Assembly: GCA_963791595.1 (NCBI GenBank)
Contig: CAWBTF010000012.1
Coordinates: 186,001 to 250,000 of the forward strand
Direction: 5' to 3'
DNA from: JAEMQF01 sp963791595
GTDB lineage: Bacteria; Pseudomonadota; Gammaproteobacteria; Burkholderiales; Burkholderiaceae_C
Length of the DNA: 64,000 bases
The position numbers were made by a program, and so were the translations under genes. Positions 16,641 to 25,372 of this stretch are shown here, in pieces. How positions within the stretch are numbered: position 1 is the stretch's first letter; each line of letters begins with the position of its first letter. Under the pieces are notes generated by a model that was not told where the DNA came from, searched no databases, and was given only the letters and a program-made list of their open reading frames with translations.

Positions 16641-17342
16641 GTGACACTCACCCAAGAACAAGCCGCCATCGTGGATGCAGCCATCCTGTCGCGCCGCTCG
16701 ATCCGTGCCTTCGCGCCCACACCGGTGGAGCGTTCGACGCTCGAGCAGATTCTCAGCGTTGCGTCGCGCGCCCCGTCGGGCACGAACACCCAGCCTTGGC
16801 GCGTTTACGTCTTGACGGGCGAAGCGAAGTCGGCTCTGTCACGCAAGATCCTTGCGGCCTTCGACGACCCGCAGCAGCGCGCCCTGCACACCGAGGAGTA
16901 CGCCTACTACCCCACGCAGTGGAGTTCGCCCTTCATCGATCGGCGCCGCAAGGTGGGCTGGGACTTGTATGGGCTGCTCGGCATCGGCAAAGACGACAAG
17001 GCGCGCATGCATGCCCAGCACGCTCGCAACTACCAGTTCTTCGGCGCTCCCGTAGGCCTCATCTTCACGATCGACCGTATTCTGTGCCAGGGAAGTTGGC
17101 TCGACTACGGCATGTTCCTTCAAAGCATCATGGTCAGCGCCCGCGGCCATGGCCTGGACACCTGTCCGCAGGCCGCCTTCACGCCGTTCTTTCGGATCAT
17201 CACCGAGCACCTGAACTTGCCCGCGAACGAACAAGTCGTGTGCGGCATGTCGCTGGGCTACGCCGACCCGAACGCGATCGAGAATCGTCTTGTGACGGAG
17301 CGCGCTTCGCTCGAATCGTTCGCGAAATTCGTCGACCACTGA
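16641..17342 (+). CDS. Nitroreductase family protein
   Basis: A 233-aa FMN-dependent NAD(P)H oxidoreductase of the nitroreductase fold. The N-terminal SRRSIRAFAPTPV block and RAPSGTNTQPWRVYV segment bind FMN phosphate and ribityl chain; GLDTCPQAAF and MSLGYAD are further family blocks. GTG 16641 has AAGGA 6 nt upstream and gives the usual N-terminal spacing. An in-frame ATG at 16572 would add 23 residues that do not look conserved. The physiological substrate is unknown. Confidence 0.88.
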   Translation: MTLTQEQAAIVDAAILSRRSIRAFAPTPVERSTLEQILSVASRAPSGTNTQPWRVYVLTGEAKSALSRKILAAFDDPQQRALHTEEYAYYPTQWSSPFIDRRRKVGWDLYGLLGIGKDDKARMHAQHARNYQFFGAPVGLIFTIDRILCQGSWLDYGMFLQSIMVSARGHGLDTCPQAAFTPFFRIITEHLNLPANEQVVCGMSLGYADPNAIENRLVTERASLESFAKFVDH

Positions 17343-17408
17343 GCCATCCGGCGCCGCGCGCCGTGGTGTCCATAGAATCGCCGTCCAACAAGAACGAGGC
17401 GCCTTGAC

Positions 17409-18785
17409 ATGATCCTGTTATCAAGCACCGCGCGCGTGGCGGTACGAGGCGTCGCTTCGGCTCTCGGATGCATGGCCTTCACCGGGGCTTGGGCGGCCGA
17501 CGCGGCGGCGTCGGCATGGCCGTTTTCCGGGCCCACCGTCGGGTCGGTTCCGGTGGAGTTCCTGCTGTTCGCCTGCGTCCTGGCGGGCGTGGCCATGTTT
17601 CACCAACTCACCTTGCCCGTGGCGCTGACCGGGGCAGTGACGATCGCCGCGTACAAGATCATTGCCTCGCCCTTCAAGACGGGTGTGGGATTGCCGGGGT
17701 TCTTGAACCACCTGACGCATGAGTGGGTGATCCTGACCAACCTGCTGATGTTGTTGCTGGGCTTCGCGCTGCTGGCCAAGCATTTCGAGGATAGCCAGGT
17801 GCCCGCCGTCTTGCCGCGCTACTTGCCCGATGACTGGAAGGGCTGCTTCGTGCTGCTGCTGCTGGTGTTCGTGCTGTCGGGCTTTCTCGACAACATCGCA
17901 GCCGCGATGATCGGTGGCGCCATCGCGCACACGGTGTTTCGCGGCAAGGTGCACATCGGCTACCTCGCGGCCATCGTTGCAGCGTCGAACGCCGGCGGCG
18001 CCGGCAGCGTGGTGGGCGACACCACGACGACCATGATGTGGATTGCCGGCATCTCCCCGATCGAAGTGTTCGAGGCCTACATCGCCGCGACGGTCGCCGT
18101 GGTCGTGTTCGGCATTCCCGCGGCGCTGCAACAGCAGGCGTTCTCGCCAATTCAAAGCGACGCAACCCCCGGAGCCCAGGTCGACTGGCCGCGGGTTGCC
18201 GTCGTCGCGTTCATCCTGATTGCCGCCGTCGTTGTGAACGTCGTCGTGAACACGCGTTTCAACCATGCGTCGGACGCATTCCCGTTCCTCGGCGCCGCGG
18301 TCTGGGCTGCGTTGCTGCTGTCGACTGCTCTGCGCAAGCCGGATTGGTCGCTGCTGCCCAGCGCCTTCAAGGGCTCGGTGTTTCTGCTGTCGCTGGTGCT
18401 GTGCGCGTCGATGATGCCGGTCGAGCATCTTCCAGCCGCGTCTTGGCAGTCGGCACTGGGTTTGGGGTTCCTGTCCGCCGTGTTCGACAACATCCCGCTG
18501 ACCGCGCTGGCGATCAACCAGGGCGGCTACGACTGGGGCTTCCTGGCCTACGCCGTGGGGTTCGGCGGCTCGATGATCTGGTTCGGCTCCTCGGCCGGTG
18601 TGGCGCTGGCCAACATGTATCCGCAGGCGCGATCGGTCGTGCAGTGGCTGCGCCACGGCTGGTACGTCGCCGTCGCCTACGTGATCGGATTCTTTGTGAT
18701 GTTGGCGCTGATTGGCTTCAACCCCGGCAGCACACCGCGCACGGGTTCGGCGTCCGCGACGCCGCCGGCCGCGGTTGGGAAGTAG
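17409..18785 (+). CDS. Ion transporter superfamily membrane protein (NhaD/ArsB/citrate-transporter-like)
   Basis: A 458-aa integral membrane protein with an apparent leader (ending around GAWAADA) and about 11-12 hydrophobic spans. Two family-like repeats contain GFLDNIAAAMIGG and AVFDNIPLTALAI, the re-entrant hairpin signature with the conserved D-N pair seen in NhaD Na+/H+ antiporters and related carriers. Also present are ASNAGGAGSVVGDTTTTM and GGSMIWFGSSAGVA. The substrate cannot be assigned from sequence; Na+/H+ exchange is one possibility. A TAGAAT at 17373-17378 is a candidate -10. Confidence 0.75.
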   Translation: MILLSSTARVAVRGVASALGCMAFTGAWAADAAASAWPFSGPTVGSVPVEFLLFACVLAGVAMFHQLTLPVALTGAVTIAAYKIIASPFKTGVGLPGFLNHLTHEWVILTNLLMLLLGFALLAKHFEDSQVPAVLPRYLPDDWKGCFVLLLLVFVLSGFLDNIAAAMIGGAIAHTVFRGKVHIGYLAAIVAASNAGGAGSVVGDTTTTMMWIAGISPIEVFEAYIAATVAVVVFGIPAALQQQAFSPIQSDATPGAQVDWPRVAVVAFILIAAVVVNVVVNTRFNHASDAFPFLGAAVWAALLLSTALRKPDWSLLPSAFKGSVFLLSLVLCASMMPVEHLPAASWQSALGLGFLSAVFDNIPLTALAINQGGYDWGFLAYAVGFGGSMIWFGSSAGVALANMYPQARSVVQWLRHGWYVAVAYVIGFFVMLALIGFNPGSTPRTGSASATPPAAVGK

Positions 18786-18812
18786 CAAACCGGGCGCGCT
18801 GGCCCGCGATGC

Positions 18813-20738
18813 TCAACCGGACAGCAGCGCTTCTTCAGGCAGGTCCAAGCGGATGAGCTCGGACGGCGAGTCGTCCTGGCCTGGAAGGTACTCGCCGACG
18901 CCCAGCACCTTCGGACTGCGGTACGAACCCAGCCAGGCGACCAGTTTCTGCGACGACAGTGGGCGGCTGAGCAGGTACCCCTGGATCTCGTCGCAGCCCA
19001 GCGCGCGCAGATAGTCGGCCTGGTGCAGCGTCTCCACGCCTTCGGCGATCACTTTGAGTTGCAGGCTGCGCCCCAGCGCGATGACGGCGGTTGCGATGGC
19101 CGAGTCTTCGTCGTCGTTGGTGACTTCTCGAACGAAGGAGCGATCGATCTTCAGCGTGTCGATGTTGAATCTCTTCAGGTAACTCAGCGACGAATGGCCA
19201 GTCCCGAAGTCGTCGATCGCCACCCTCACGCCGAGCTTGGCGATGTTGGCGAGCATGGCGCGGCTTGCGTCGTTGTCTTCCATCAACTGGCTCTCGGTCA
19301 GTTCGAGCTCGAATCGATGCGGCGCGATGCGTGACTGCGCCAGCGTTTCGGCGATCAACTGGAACAGATGCTGGTGGCGAAACTGGCGCGCCGAGAGATT
19401 TACGGCGAGGTTGAGCGGCGGCAGTCCCATCCTGTCCCAGGCGGCGAGGTCCGCGCAGGCGGTGCGGATGACCCACGCACCCACGGGCAGGATCAGCCCG
19501 GTTTCTTCGAGAATGCCGATGAACTGGTCGGGCGGAACCACGGCCATGCCGGGCCGGTTCCAGCGAATCAGCGCCTCGACGCCGGTGATCTTTCCGGTGC
19601 GCAGATCGGCCTTGGGTTGGTACAGCAGGCTGAATTCATTGCGGTCGAGGGCGTGTCGCAGGCTCGTTTCCAGCGACAGGCGGGCCTGAACCTCGGCGTT
19701 CATGTCGGCGTTGTAGAAGCTGAAGGTATTGCGCCCCAGGCCCTTGGAGCGGTACATCGCCATGTCGGTGTGGCGAATGAGGCCGTCCATGTCGGCATTG
19801 TCCAGCGGGTACAGGGAGATGCCGATGCTCGCCGAAATGACGATTTCTTCGCCCTCGACCTGGAACGGCACGAGCAGTTCCTCGAGGATTCGGCGGGCGA
19901 TCGCTGCGGCGTCGTCCGGCCCTTCGATGCCCTCCACAACGATCGTGAACTCGTCGCCACCCAGGCGTGCGATCGTCACCGAATCGTCGGGCATGCCGCG
20001 CACGACCGAGTCGCCGCTGCGCAAGCAACGCGTCAACGCCTGCGCCACATGCTGGAGCAGCCGGTCGCCCATCTCGTGACCCAGGCTGTCGTTCACGACC
20101 TTGAAGCGGTCCAGGTCGAGGAACATCAAGCCCATCACGCTGCCGCTGCGCTGGGCACGCTTCATGGCTTCGCGCAGCCGATCGCGAAACAAGAGCCGAT
20201 TGGGCAGGCCGGTGAGGCTGTCGTAGTTCGCGAGCAGCGCCAGCCGATCCTGCGACGCTTTGCGCTCGGCGATGTCGCGGATGAAGGCGATCAGTTGGCG
20301 CTGGCCATGGAGCTGCGACTCGCTGATCGTCACTTCCACCGGCAGGGTCGCTCCGTCGGCCCGGCGCGCCAACGTCTCGTGCAAGCCGGTGGGGATGGGT
20401 TCGTCGTGGCGCCAATCGACAAATGACGCCAGCCTGTCGTACAGGCGCTGACCGACAAGGTTCTCGCCAACGCCGCCGAACAACCGGCTTGCCGCGGGGT
20501 TGCACGACAGAATCGTGCCGTCGGGCAAGAACGTCATGATGCCGTCGACCGAGTTGTCGAACACGAAGCGCAGGCGCTGCTCGGTCTCCCGGTTCGAGGA
20601 TTCGCGGGCCCGGGCCGGCCACGGCAGGCGCAGCGGACCGCCCAGGAACTTCCAAGCGGCGATCACGGATGCCAGCAGCAAGAGCGCGGGCAAGCCGATC
20701 TCGAAAAACCCCAGCGATGAAAAATCGGCATCCGGCAC
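18813..20738 (-). CDS. PAS-GGDEF-EAL cyclic-di-GMP signalling protein
   Basis: A 641-aa bifunctional-type protein: one N-terminal membrane span (about residues 12-30), a PAS domain (about 55-165), GGDEF (about 170-345) and EAL (about 355-610). The diguanylate cyclase motif LGGDEF is intact. An insertion of about ten residues sits between the RSGD pair and GGDEF, so a canonical inhibitory I-site is not at its normal spacing. The EAL half keeps EALIRWNRP, ELTES, DDFGTGHSSLSYLKRF and EGVET, so phosphodiesterase activity is likely. The start is GTG 20738. It is convergent with the upstream transporter and divergent from the GST gene. Confidence 0.93.
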   Translation of the reverse strand: MPDADFSSLGFFEIGLPALLLLASVIAAWKFLGGPLRLPWPARARESSNRETEQRLRFVFDNSVDGIMTFLPDGTILSCNPAASRLFGGVGENLVGQRLYDRLASFVDWRHDEPIPTGLHETLARRADGATLPVEVTISESQLHGQRQLIAFIRDIAERKASQDRLALLANYDSLTGLPNRLLFRDRLREAMKRAQRSGSVMGLMFLDLDRFKVVNDSLGHEMGDRLLQHVAQALTRCLRSGDSVVRGMPDDSVTIARLGGDEFTIVVEGIEGPDDAAAIARRILEELLVPFQVEGEEIVISASIGISLYPLDNADMDGLIRHTDMAMYRSKGLGRNTFSFYNADMNAEVQARLSLETSLRHALDRNEFSLLYQPKADLRTGKITGVEALIRWNRPGMAVVPPDQFIGILEETGLILPVGAWVIRTACADLAAWDRMGLPPLNLAVNLSARQFRHQHLFQLIAETLAQSRIAPHRFELELTESQLMEDNDASRAMLANIAKLGVRVAIDDFGTGHSSLSYLKRFNIDTLKIDRSFVREVTNDDEDSAIATAVIALGRSLQLKVIAEGVETLHQADYLRALGCDEIQGYLLSRPLSSQKLVAWLGSYRSPKVLGVGEYLPGQDDSPSELIRLDLPEEALLSG

Positions 20739-20930
20739 CCGTCAGTTTTCGGCCGTTGCTGCGCGAACTGGAGGCCCCATTTCCTGCGGCAGGCAATGAC
20801 CCCAGGCCGCGAGCTGGCAACTTGTCACACTTGACGAACCCCAGTAACGTTGTCGATTCACCGCTGCTGCGCCGCTCCTGGTCTGCCAGGCGATGCAGAC
20901 CACCACATGAAACTGAACAAGGTCCCACCG

Positions 20931-21605
20931 ATGAAGCTGTACTTCCACCCCGCCTCCACGACCAGCCGACCGATCATGCTGTTTGCCGCGGAAAGCCGTA
21001 TCCCGCTGGAGGAGAAGGTCGTCGACCTGTTCACCGGCGAGCACTACCAGCCGCCTTTCGAAGCGGTGAACCCGAACCACCTGGTGCCGGTGCTGGAAGA
21101 CGGCGCATTCCGTCTCACCGAAAGCTCGGCGATCCTGAAATATCTGGCCGACAAGTCGAACTCAGCCCTCTACCCGAAAGACTTGCAGCAGCGCGCTCGG
21201 GTCAACGAACGAATGGACTGGATCAACACCCAGCTGTGCCGAGACTTCGCCTACGGATTCGTCTACCCGCAGATCTTCCCGTTCCACAAGCGCCGCAGCG
21301 ATGAAGCGCACGCCGCCACGCTCGCCTGGGGCAAGGAGCGCACCCAGGGCTGGCTCAAGGTGCTGGACCAGCACATCCTCGGACCCGACAACGCTTACCT
21401 CTGCGGCGACGCGATCACGATTGCCGACTACTACGGCTCGTCATTCGTCGCGCTCGGCGAATTGCTGGGCAGCGACTACTCGGCGTACCCCAACGTCAAG
21501 CGCTGGCTCGGCCGGATGAAGCAGTTGCCGAGTTGGAAGCGCGTCAACGAGACCATCGACGGGTTCGGCGCGTCGCTCAAGGGCAATGCACTGCAAGCCG
21601 TGTGA
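20931..21605 (+). CDS. Glutathione S-transferase family protein
   Basis: A 224-aa cytosolic GST with an N-terminal thioredoxin fold (MKLYFHPASTTSRPIML, then NPNHLVPVLEDG and TESSAILKYLADK, the glutathione-binding block) and an all-helical C-terminal domain (TIADYYGSSFV). It resembles theta-class enzymes. ATG 20931 is preferred because it begins exactly at the fold; the frame is open further upstream. It leads a run GST-VOC-acyl-CoA synthetase-aat-bpt with short gaps. Confidence 0.88.
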   Translation: MKLYFHPASTTSRPIMLFAAESRIPLEEKVVDLFTGEHYQPPFEAVNPNHLVPVLEDGAFRLTESSAILKYLADKSNSALYPKDLQQRARVNERMDWINTQLCRDFAYGFVYPQIFPFHKRRSDEAHAATLAWGKERTQGWLKVLDQHILGPDNAYLCGDAITIADYYGSSFVALGELLGSDYSAYPNVKRWLGRMKQLPSWKRVNETIDGFGASLKGNALQAV

Positions 21606-21630
21606 CGCCACGGTACCGGAGCCCGAAACC

Positions 21631-22128
21631 ATGATCGAAAAACTGCACCACAACGCGTACCGCTGTCGCGATTCCGAGGAAACCCGCAAGTTCTACGAAG
21701 AGTTCATCGGCCTGCCGCTGGTGGGCACGCTCGAAATCAAGGAAACCAAGAGCGGGCGCAAGACGCAGACCTTGCACACCTTCTATCGGCTCGACGACGG
21801 TTCGCATCTCGCGTTCTTCGAGGCACCCGACATGCCGTTCGAGTTCAAGGCGCAGCACGACTATGACTTGCACATCGCACTCGAGGTGCGCGCCGAAGTC
21901 TTGCCGAAGATGTTGGCGAAGGGCCGGTCCGCGGGTGTGGAAACGCGTGGCGTCTCCGACCATCATTTCATCCATTCGATCTACTTTCGCGACCCCAACG
22001 GCTATGTGATCGAGCTGTGCGCCAAGCTGCCCGGTCACGACCGCGAAATGGACCCGGCGCTCAACGATGCCCGGGCCAAGCTCGACCGCTGGACGCAGGC
22101 CAAGTCCGCCGCGATGTCTACGCCGTGA
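21631..22128 (+). CDS. VOC-superfamily (glyoxalase/dioxygenase-like) protein
   Basis: A 165-aa protein of the vicinal oxygen chelate fold. Metal-ligand candidates are H6/H7 (LHHNAYR), a histidine in DLHIALEV and the glutamate in GYVIELCAK. FRDPNGYVIEL is a hallmark C-terminal block. GGAG lies 9 nt before ATG 21631. The next gene starts two bases after the stop. The substrate is unknown; proximity to a GST and an acyl-CoA synthetase suggests degradation of an organic acid. Confidence 0.85.
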   Translation: MIEKLHHNAYRCRDSEETRKFYEEFIGLPLVGTLEIKETKSGRKTQTLHTFYRLDDGSHLAFFEAPDMPFEFKAQHDYDLHIALEVRAEVLPKMLAKGRSAGVETRGVSDHHFIHSIYFRDPNGYVIELCAKLPGHDREMDPALNDARAKLDRWTQAKSAAMSTP

Positions 22129-22130
22129 CG

Positions 22131-23822
22131 ATGCTCGAACCCGCACAAGTCCTGGCCCGCTACCCGGCGCACCGCTGGACGCTCGGTTCCTTGCTCGCCA
22201 GCCGCGCCGCGAGCGCCGGCCAGCGCGAGTTTTTGGTGTTCGGCGAACGGAGCTGGACCTATTCGCAGACTTTGCTTGAAGTCGACCGCACTGTAGCGAT
22301 GCTGCATGCGCGTGGCATCGGCACCGGGCAGCGTGTGGGCGTGATGTCGTTGAATCACCCGAGCACAGTCTTCGTTCTGTTTGCGTTGGCGCGCCTGGGC
22401 GCCGTGATGGTGCCGGTGAATCCGGAGTTTCGCGCCGAGGAGGCACGCTATGTGCTCAGCCACGCCGAAGTGAGCGGCGTGATCTGTTCGCCCGCGGCCC
22501 TGGAAACGGTGCGCGACGCGCTCGCACCGACGCGGCTGCGCCCTTGGCTGATGCTGAACGAGTTGCCGCAGGACGGTGCCGCTGCGTCACACGCCGAAGC
22601 CGCGGCGGCGGAGCTGTTCGACACTGCCGTGCAGCGCGCCAATGCAGATGTGCCCGCCGCGCCGGCGGCAGCCGGGCAAGCCGACGCGCCGTGCGTCTTC
22701 ATCTACACCTCGGGGACGACCGGTTTCCCGAAGGGCGTCATGCACAGCCAGCGCAATGTCGTGCTCGCCGGCGAGGGTTTCGTGCAGCGCATGTACCTTC
22801 AGCCGGAAGAGCGCTTGATGTGCATCCTGCCGATGTTTCACATCAATGCGCTGTTCTATTCCCTGTCCGGTGCGCTCTGCGCCGGCGCCGCACTGATTCT
22901 GATTTCGCGCTTTTCGGCGTCACGCTTCTGGGCCGACGTGGCACGCTTTCGCGCGACCGAAGTGAATACGATGGCGGCCGTCTCCTCGATCCTGATGCGC
23001 CGCCCGCGCGACGAATTCGTTCCCGGCCACGCGTTGCGCAAAATCTATGGCGCACCGTTCACGGCCGAGATCTATCGGGTGTTCAATGAAGAATTCGGCG
23101 TGCCGAGCTTGATTGAAGGTTACGGCATGAGCGAAATACCGGGCGCGCTGAACAACCCGTTTCTCGGGCCGCACAAGATCGGCAGCATGGGTCAACCCAG
23201 CCGCCACCCGGACCCGAAGCTGCGCCTGGCCGAGCTGCGCGTGGTCGACGACGCAGGCAATGAGCTGCCCGACGGCCAGACCGGCGAACTGGTCGTGAAA
23301 ACGCCGATGGTGATGCGCGGTTACTACCGCGACCCGCAGCAAACCGAAGCTGCGTTTCGCGACGGCTGGTTTCTCACCGGCGACCTTGCCTGGCGCGACA
23401 GCGACGGCTATTTCTGGTTCGTCGCGCGCAAGAAGGACATCATTCGCCGGCGCGGCGAAAACATCTCTGGCGCCGAGCTCGACCGGATCGTCGAACTGCA
23501 TCCGGACGTCGTGCAAGCCGCCGCGATTCCCGTTCCCAATGAACTCGGTGACGACGAGATACTGGTCGCGGCCACACTCAAGCCCGGCGCCACGCTCACC
23601 GAGCAAGGCCTGGCCGATTGGGTGCGCGAACGGCTCGCGGCGGCCAAGGTGCCGCGCTACGTGGTCTTCGTCGACGCCCTGCCGCAAACGCCAACGCACC
23701 GCGTCGCCAAGTTCAAGATGCGCGCCGACACGACGCTGCAACTGCGTGCCATGGATCTGACGGCGGGTGGCGCTTCGGCGACGGCCACGGCAGCGCCAGC
23801 GGTGGCTGCGAAAGCCGCATGA
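22131..23822 (+). CDS. AMP-dependent acyl-CoA synthetase
   Basis: A 563-aa ligase that activates a carboxylic acid to its CoA thioester via an acyl-adenylate. The P-loop is YTSGTTGFPKGVMHS (about residues 190-204), the adenylate motif is GYGMSE, then TGDLAWRD, the hinge KKDIIRRRGENIS and a late lysine region (HRVAKFKMRAD). It is closest in layout to CaiC/carnitine-type and other short-chain ligases; the acid is not predictable. ATG 22131 is taken; GTG 22125 overlapping the VOC stop is also possible. Its stop overlaps aat by four bases. Confidence 0.88.
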   Translation: MLEPAQVLARYPAHRWTLGSLLASRAASAGQREFLVFGERSWTYSQTLLEVDRTVAMLHARGIGTGQRVGVMSLNHPSTVFVLFALARLGAVMVPVNPEFRAEEARYVLSHAEVSGVICSPAALETVRDALAPTRLRPWLMLNELPQDGAAASHAEAAAAELFDTAVQRANADVPAAPAAAGQADAPCVFIYTSGTTGFPKGVMHSQRNVVLAGEGFVQRMYLQPEERLMCILPMFHINALFYSLSGALCAGAALILISRFSASRFWADVARFRATEVNTMAAVSSILMRRPRDEFVPGHALRKIYGAPFTAEIYRVFNEEFGVPSLIEGYGMSEIPGALNNPFLGPHKIGSMGQPSRHPDPKLRLAELRVVDDAGNELPDGQTGELVVKTPMVMRGYYRDPQQTEAAFRDGWFLTGDLAWRDSDGYFWFVARKKDIIRRRGENISGAELDRIVELHPDVVQAAAIPVPNELGDDEILVAATLKPGATLTEQGLADWVRERLAAAKVPRYVVFVDALPQTPTHRVAKFKMRADTTLQLRAMDLTAGGASATATAAPAVAAKAA

Positions 23823-24607
23823 TCCACTGGCTGCGCGGTCCACAAGACGCGCTGCCCGACACGCGCGCGGCACTGCCGCCGGATTCGGCCGCGCCGGGGC
23901 TGCTCGCCGCGGGCGGCGACTTGACACTGCAACGCCTCGAAGAGGCTTACCGCAAAGGCGTGTTCCCCTGGTACAGCGAGGGGCAACCCGTGCTTTGGTG
24001 GTCGCCCGACCCGCGCATGGTGCTGCGGGTCGGCGACTTCAAGGTCTCGCGGTCCTTGCGCAAGACGCTCGCGCGCTTCATCCGAACGCCGGGCTGCGAG
24101 ATCCGCGTCGACAGCGCTTTCGCGAGCGTCATTCAGGCCTGCGCCGGCGCGGTTCGAGAGGGCCAGGCCGGCACCTGGATCGTGCCCGCGATGGTGCAGG
24201 GCTACCGCGCATGGCATGAAGCCGGGCGTGTGCACAGCTTCGAGACCTGGATCGAAGGCCAGCTCGTCGGTGGCCTGTACGGCGTGAGTCTGGGCCGGAT
24301 GTTCTTCGGCGAGTCGATGTTCTCGCACACCACCGATGCGTCAAAGATCGCGCTGGCCGCGCTGGTCTGCTTTTGCCGGGAAAACACCGTGGCAATGATC
24401 GACTGCCAGCAGCGCACCGGCCACCTGGTTTCGTTGGGCGCGCGGGAGATGACGCGCAGCGAATTCGAGCACGGCCTGAAGCAGGGAGTGAGCGGCTCCT
24501 CCATCGACGATTGGACTTATCATCCGCGCCTGTGGCGCCATCTGGCGGGCCCCTTCAAAGGTCAGGCTCGCATGCATCGCCCGGACGCCCAGGACATCGC
24601 CACGTGA
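23819..24607 (+). CDS. aat: Leucyl/phenylalanyl-tRNA-protein transferase
   Basis: A 262-aa enzyme of the N-end rule pathway; it adds Leu or Phe from tRNA to proteins with N-terminal Arg or Lys, marking them for ClpAP. Family blocks are GLLAAGGDL, RKGVFPWYSEGQPVLWWSPDPRM (quoted in part), GRVHSFETW and LYGVSLGRMFFGESMF. ATG 23819 overlaps the previous stop (ATGA), and its own stop overlaps bpt (GTGA). The tight coupling to an acyl-CoA synthetase is unexpected functionally. Confidence 0.96.
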   Translation: MIHWLRGPQDALPDTRAALPPDSAAPGLLAAGGDLTLQRLEEAYRKGVFPWYSEGQPVLWWSPDPRMVLRVGDFKVSRSLRKTLARFIRTPGCEIRVDSAFASVIQACAGAVREGQAGTWIVPAMVQGYRAWHEAGRVHSFETWIEGQLVGGLYGVSLGRMFFGESMFSHTTDASKIALAALVCFCRENTVAMIDCQQRTGHLVSLGAREMTRSEFEHGLKQGVSGSSIDDWTYHPRLWRHLAGPFKGQARMHRPDAQDIAT

Positions 24608-25338
24608 CGCATCCCAAAGAGCTTCCACTCGCGTCGTTGCAGTTTTATGCAACAGCGCCCTACCCGTGCAGCTACATCGCCGGGCGCATGGCACGCTCGC
24701 AAGTCGCCACACCGAGCCATGTGATCCACGCCGACGCCTACTCCGGCCTCGTCGCGAACGGTTTCCGCCGCAGCGGCATGTTCACCTACCGCCCGCACTG
24801 CGACGGCTGCCGCGCCTGCGTGCCGCTGCGCGTTCCCGTCCAGACCTTCAAGCCCACGCGCAGCCAGACACGCGCGCGGCGCGCCCATGCGTCGCTGAAG
24901 GCGCGGGTGCTGCGACTGTGTTTCGTGCCGGAGCATTACCAGCTCTACCTTCGCTACCAGGCGGGTCGCCACAGCGGCGGCGGCATGGACCACGACAGCG
25001 TCGACCAGTACACCCAGTTCCTGCTGCAAAGCCGGGTCAACTCGCGGCTCGTCGAATTTCGCGAACCGAGGGAAGACGGATTGGGCGCGTTGAAGATGGT
25101 GTCGATCCTGGACGTGTTGAACGACGGCCTGTCAGCGGTCTACACTTTCTACGAGCCGGTGGAGCGCGCCAGCTACGGCACCTTCAACGTGCTGTGGCAG
25201 ATCGAGCAGACGCGCATGCTGAAACTGCCCTACCTGTATTTAGGCTACTGGATCGCCGGCAGCGCGAAGATGGCTTACAAGGCACAGTTCGGCCCGCACG
25301 AAATCTTGACCGACGGACACTGGCGCGCGCCGGGCTGA
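24604..25338 (+). CDS. bpt: Aspartate/glutamate leucyltransferase (Bpt/Ate family)
   Basis: A 244-aa transferase of the arginyltransferase family; the bacterial Bpt type transfers Leu to N-terminal Asp or Glu. Visible blocks are CSYIAGRMARSQVATP, the zinc/cysteine segment HCDGCRACVPLRVPV, SVYTFYEP-like VYTFYEP and YLYLGYWIAGSAKMAYKAQF. The start is GTG 24604, overlapping the aat stop. aat and bpt together give both branches of bacterial N-degron tagging. Confidence 0.93.
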   Translation: MTHPKELPLASLQFYATAPYPCSYIAGRMARSQVATPSHVIHADAYSGLVANGFRRSGMFTYRPHCDGCRACVPLRVPVQTFKPTRSQTRARRAHASLKARVLRLCFVPEHYQLYLRYQAGRHSGGGMDHDSVDQYTQFLLQSRVNSRLVEFREPREDGLGALKMVSILDVLNDGLSAVYTFYEPVERASYGTFNVLWQIEQTRMLKLPYLYLGYWIAGSAKMAYKAQFGPHEILTDGHWRAPG

Positions 25339-25372
25339 GGTTGGACCCAGCTGCGGGCCCAGCGGGTACGTC

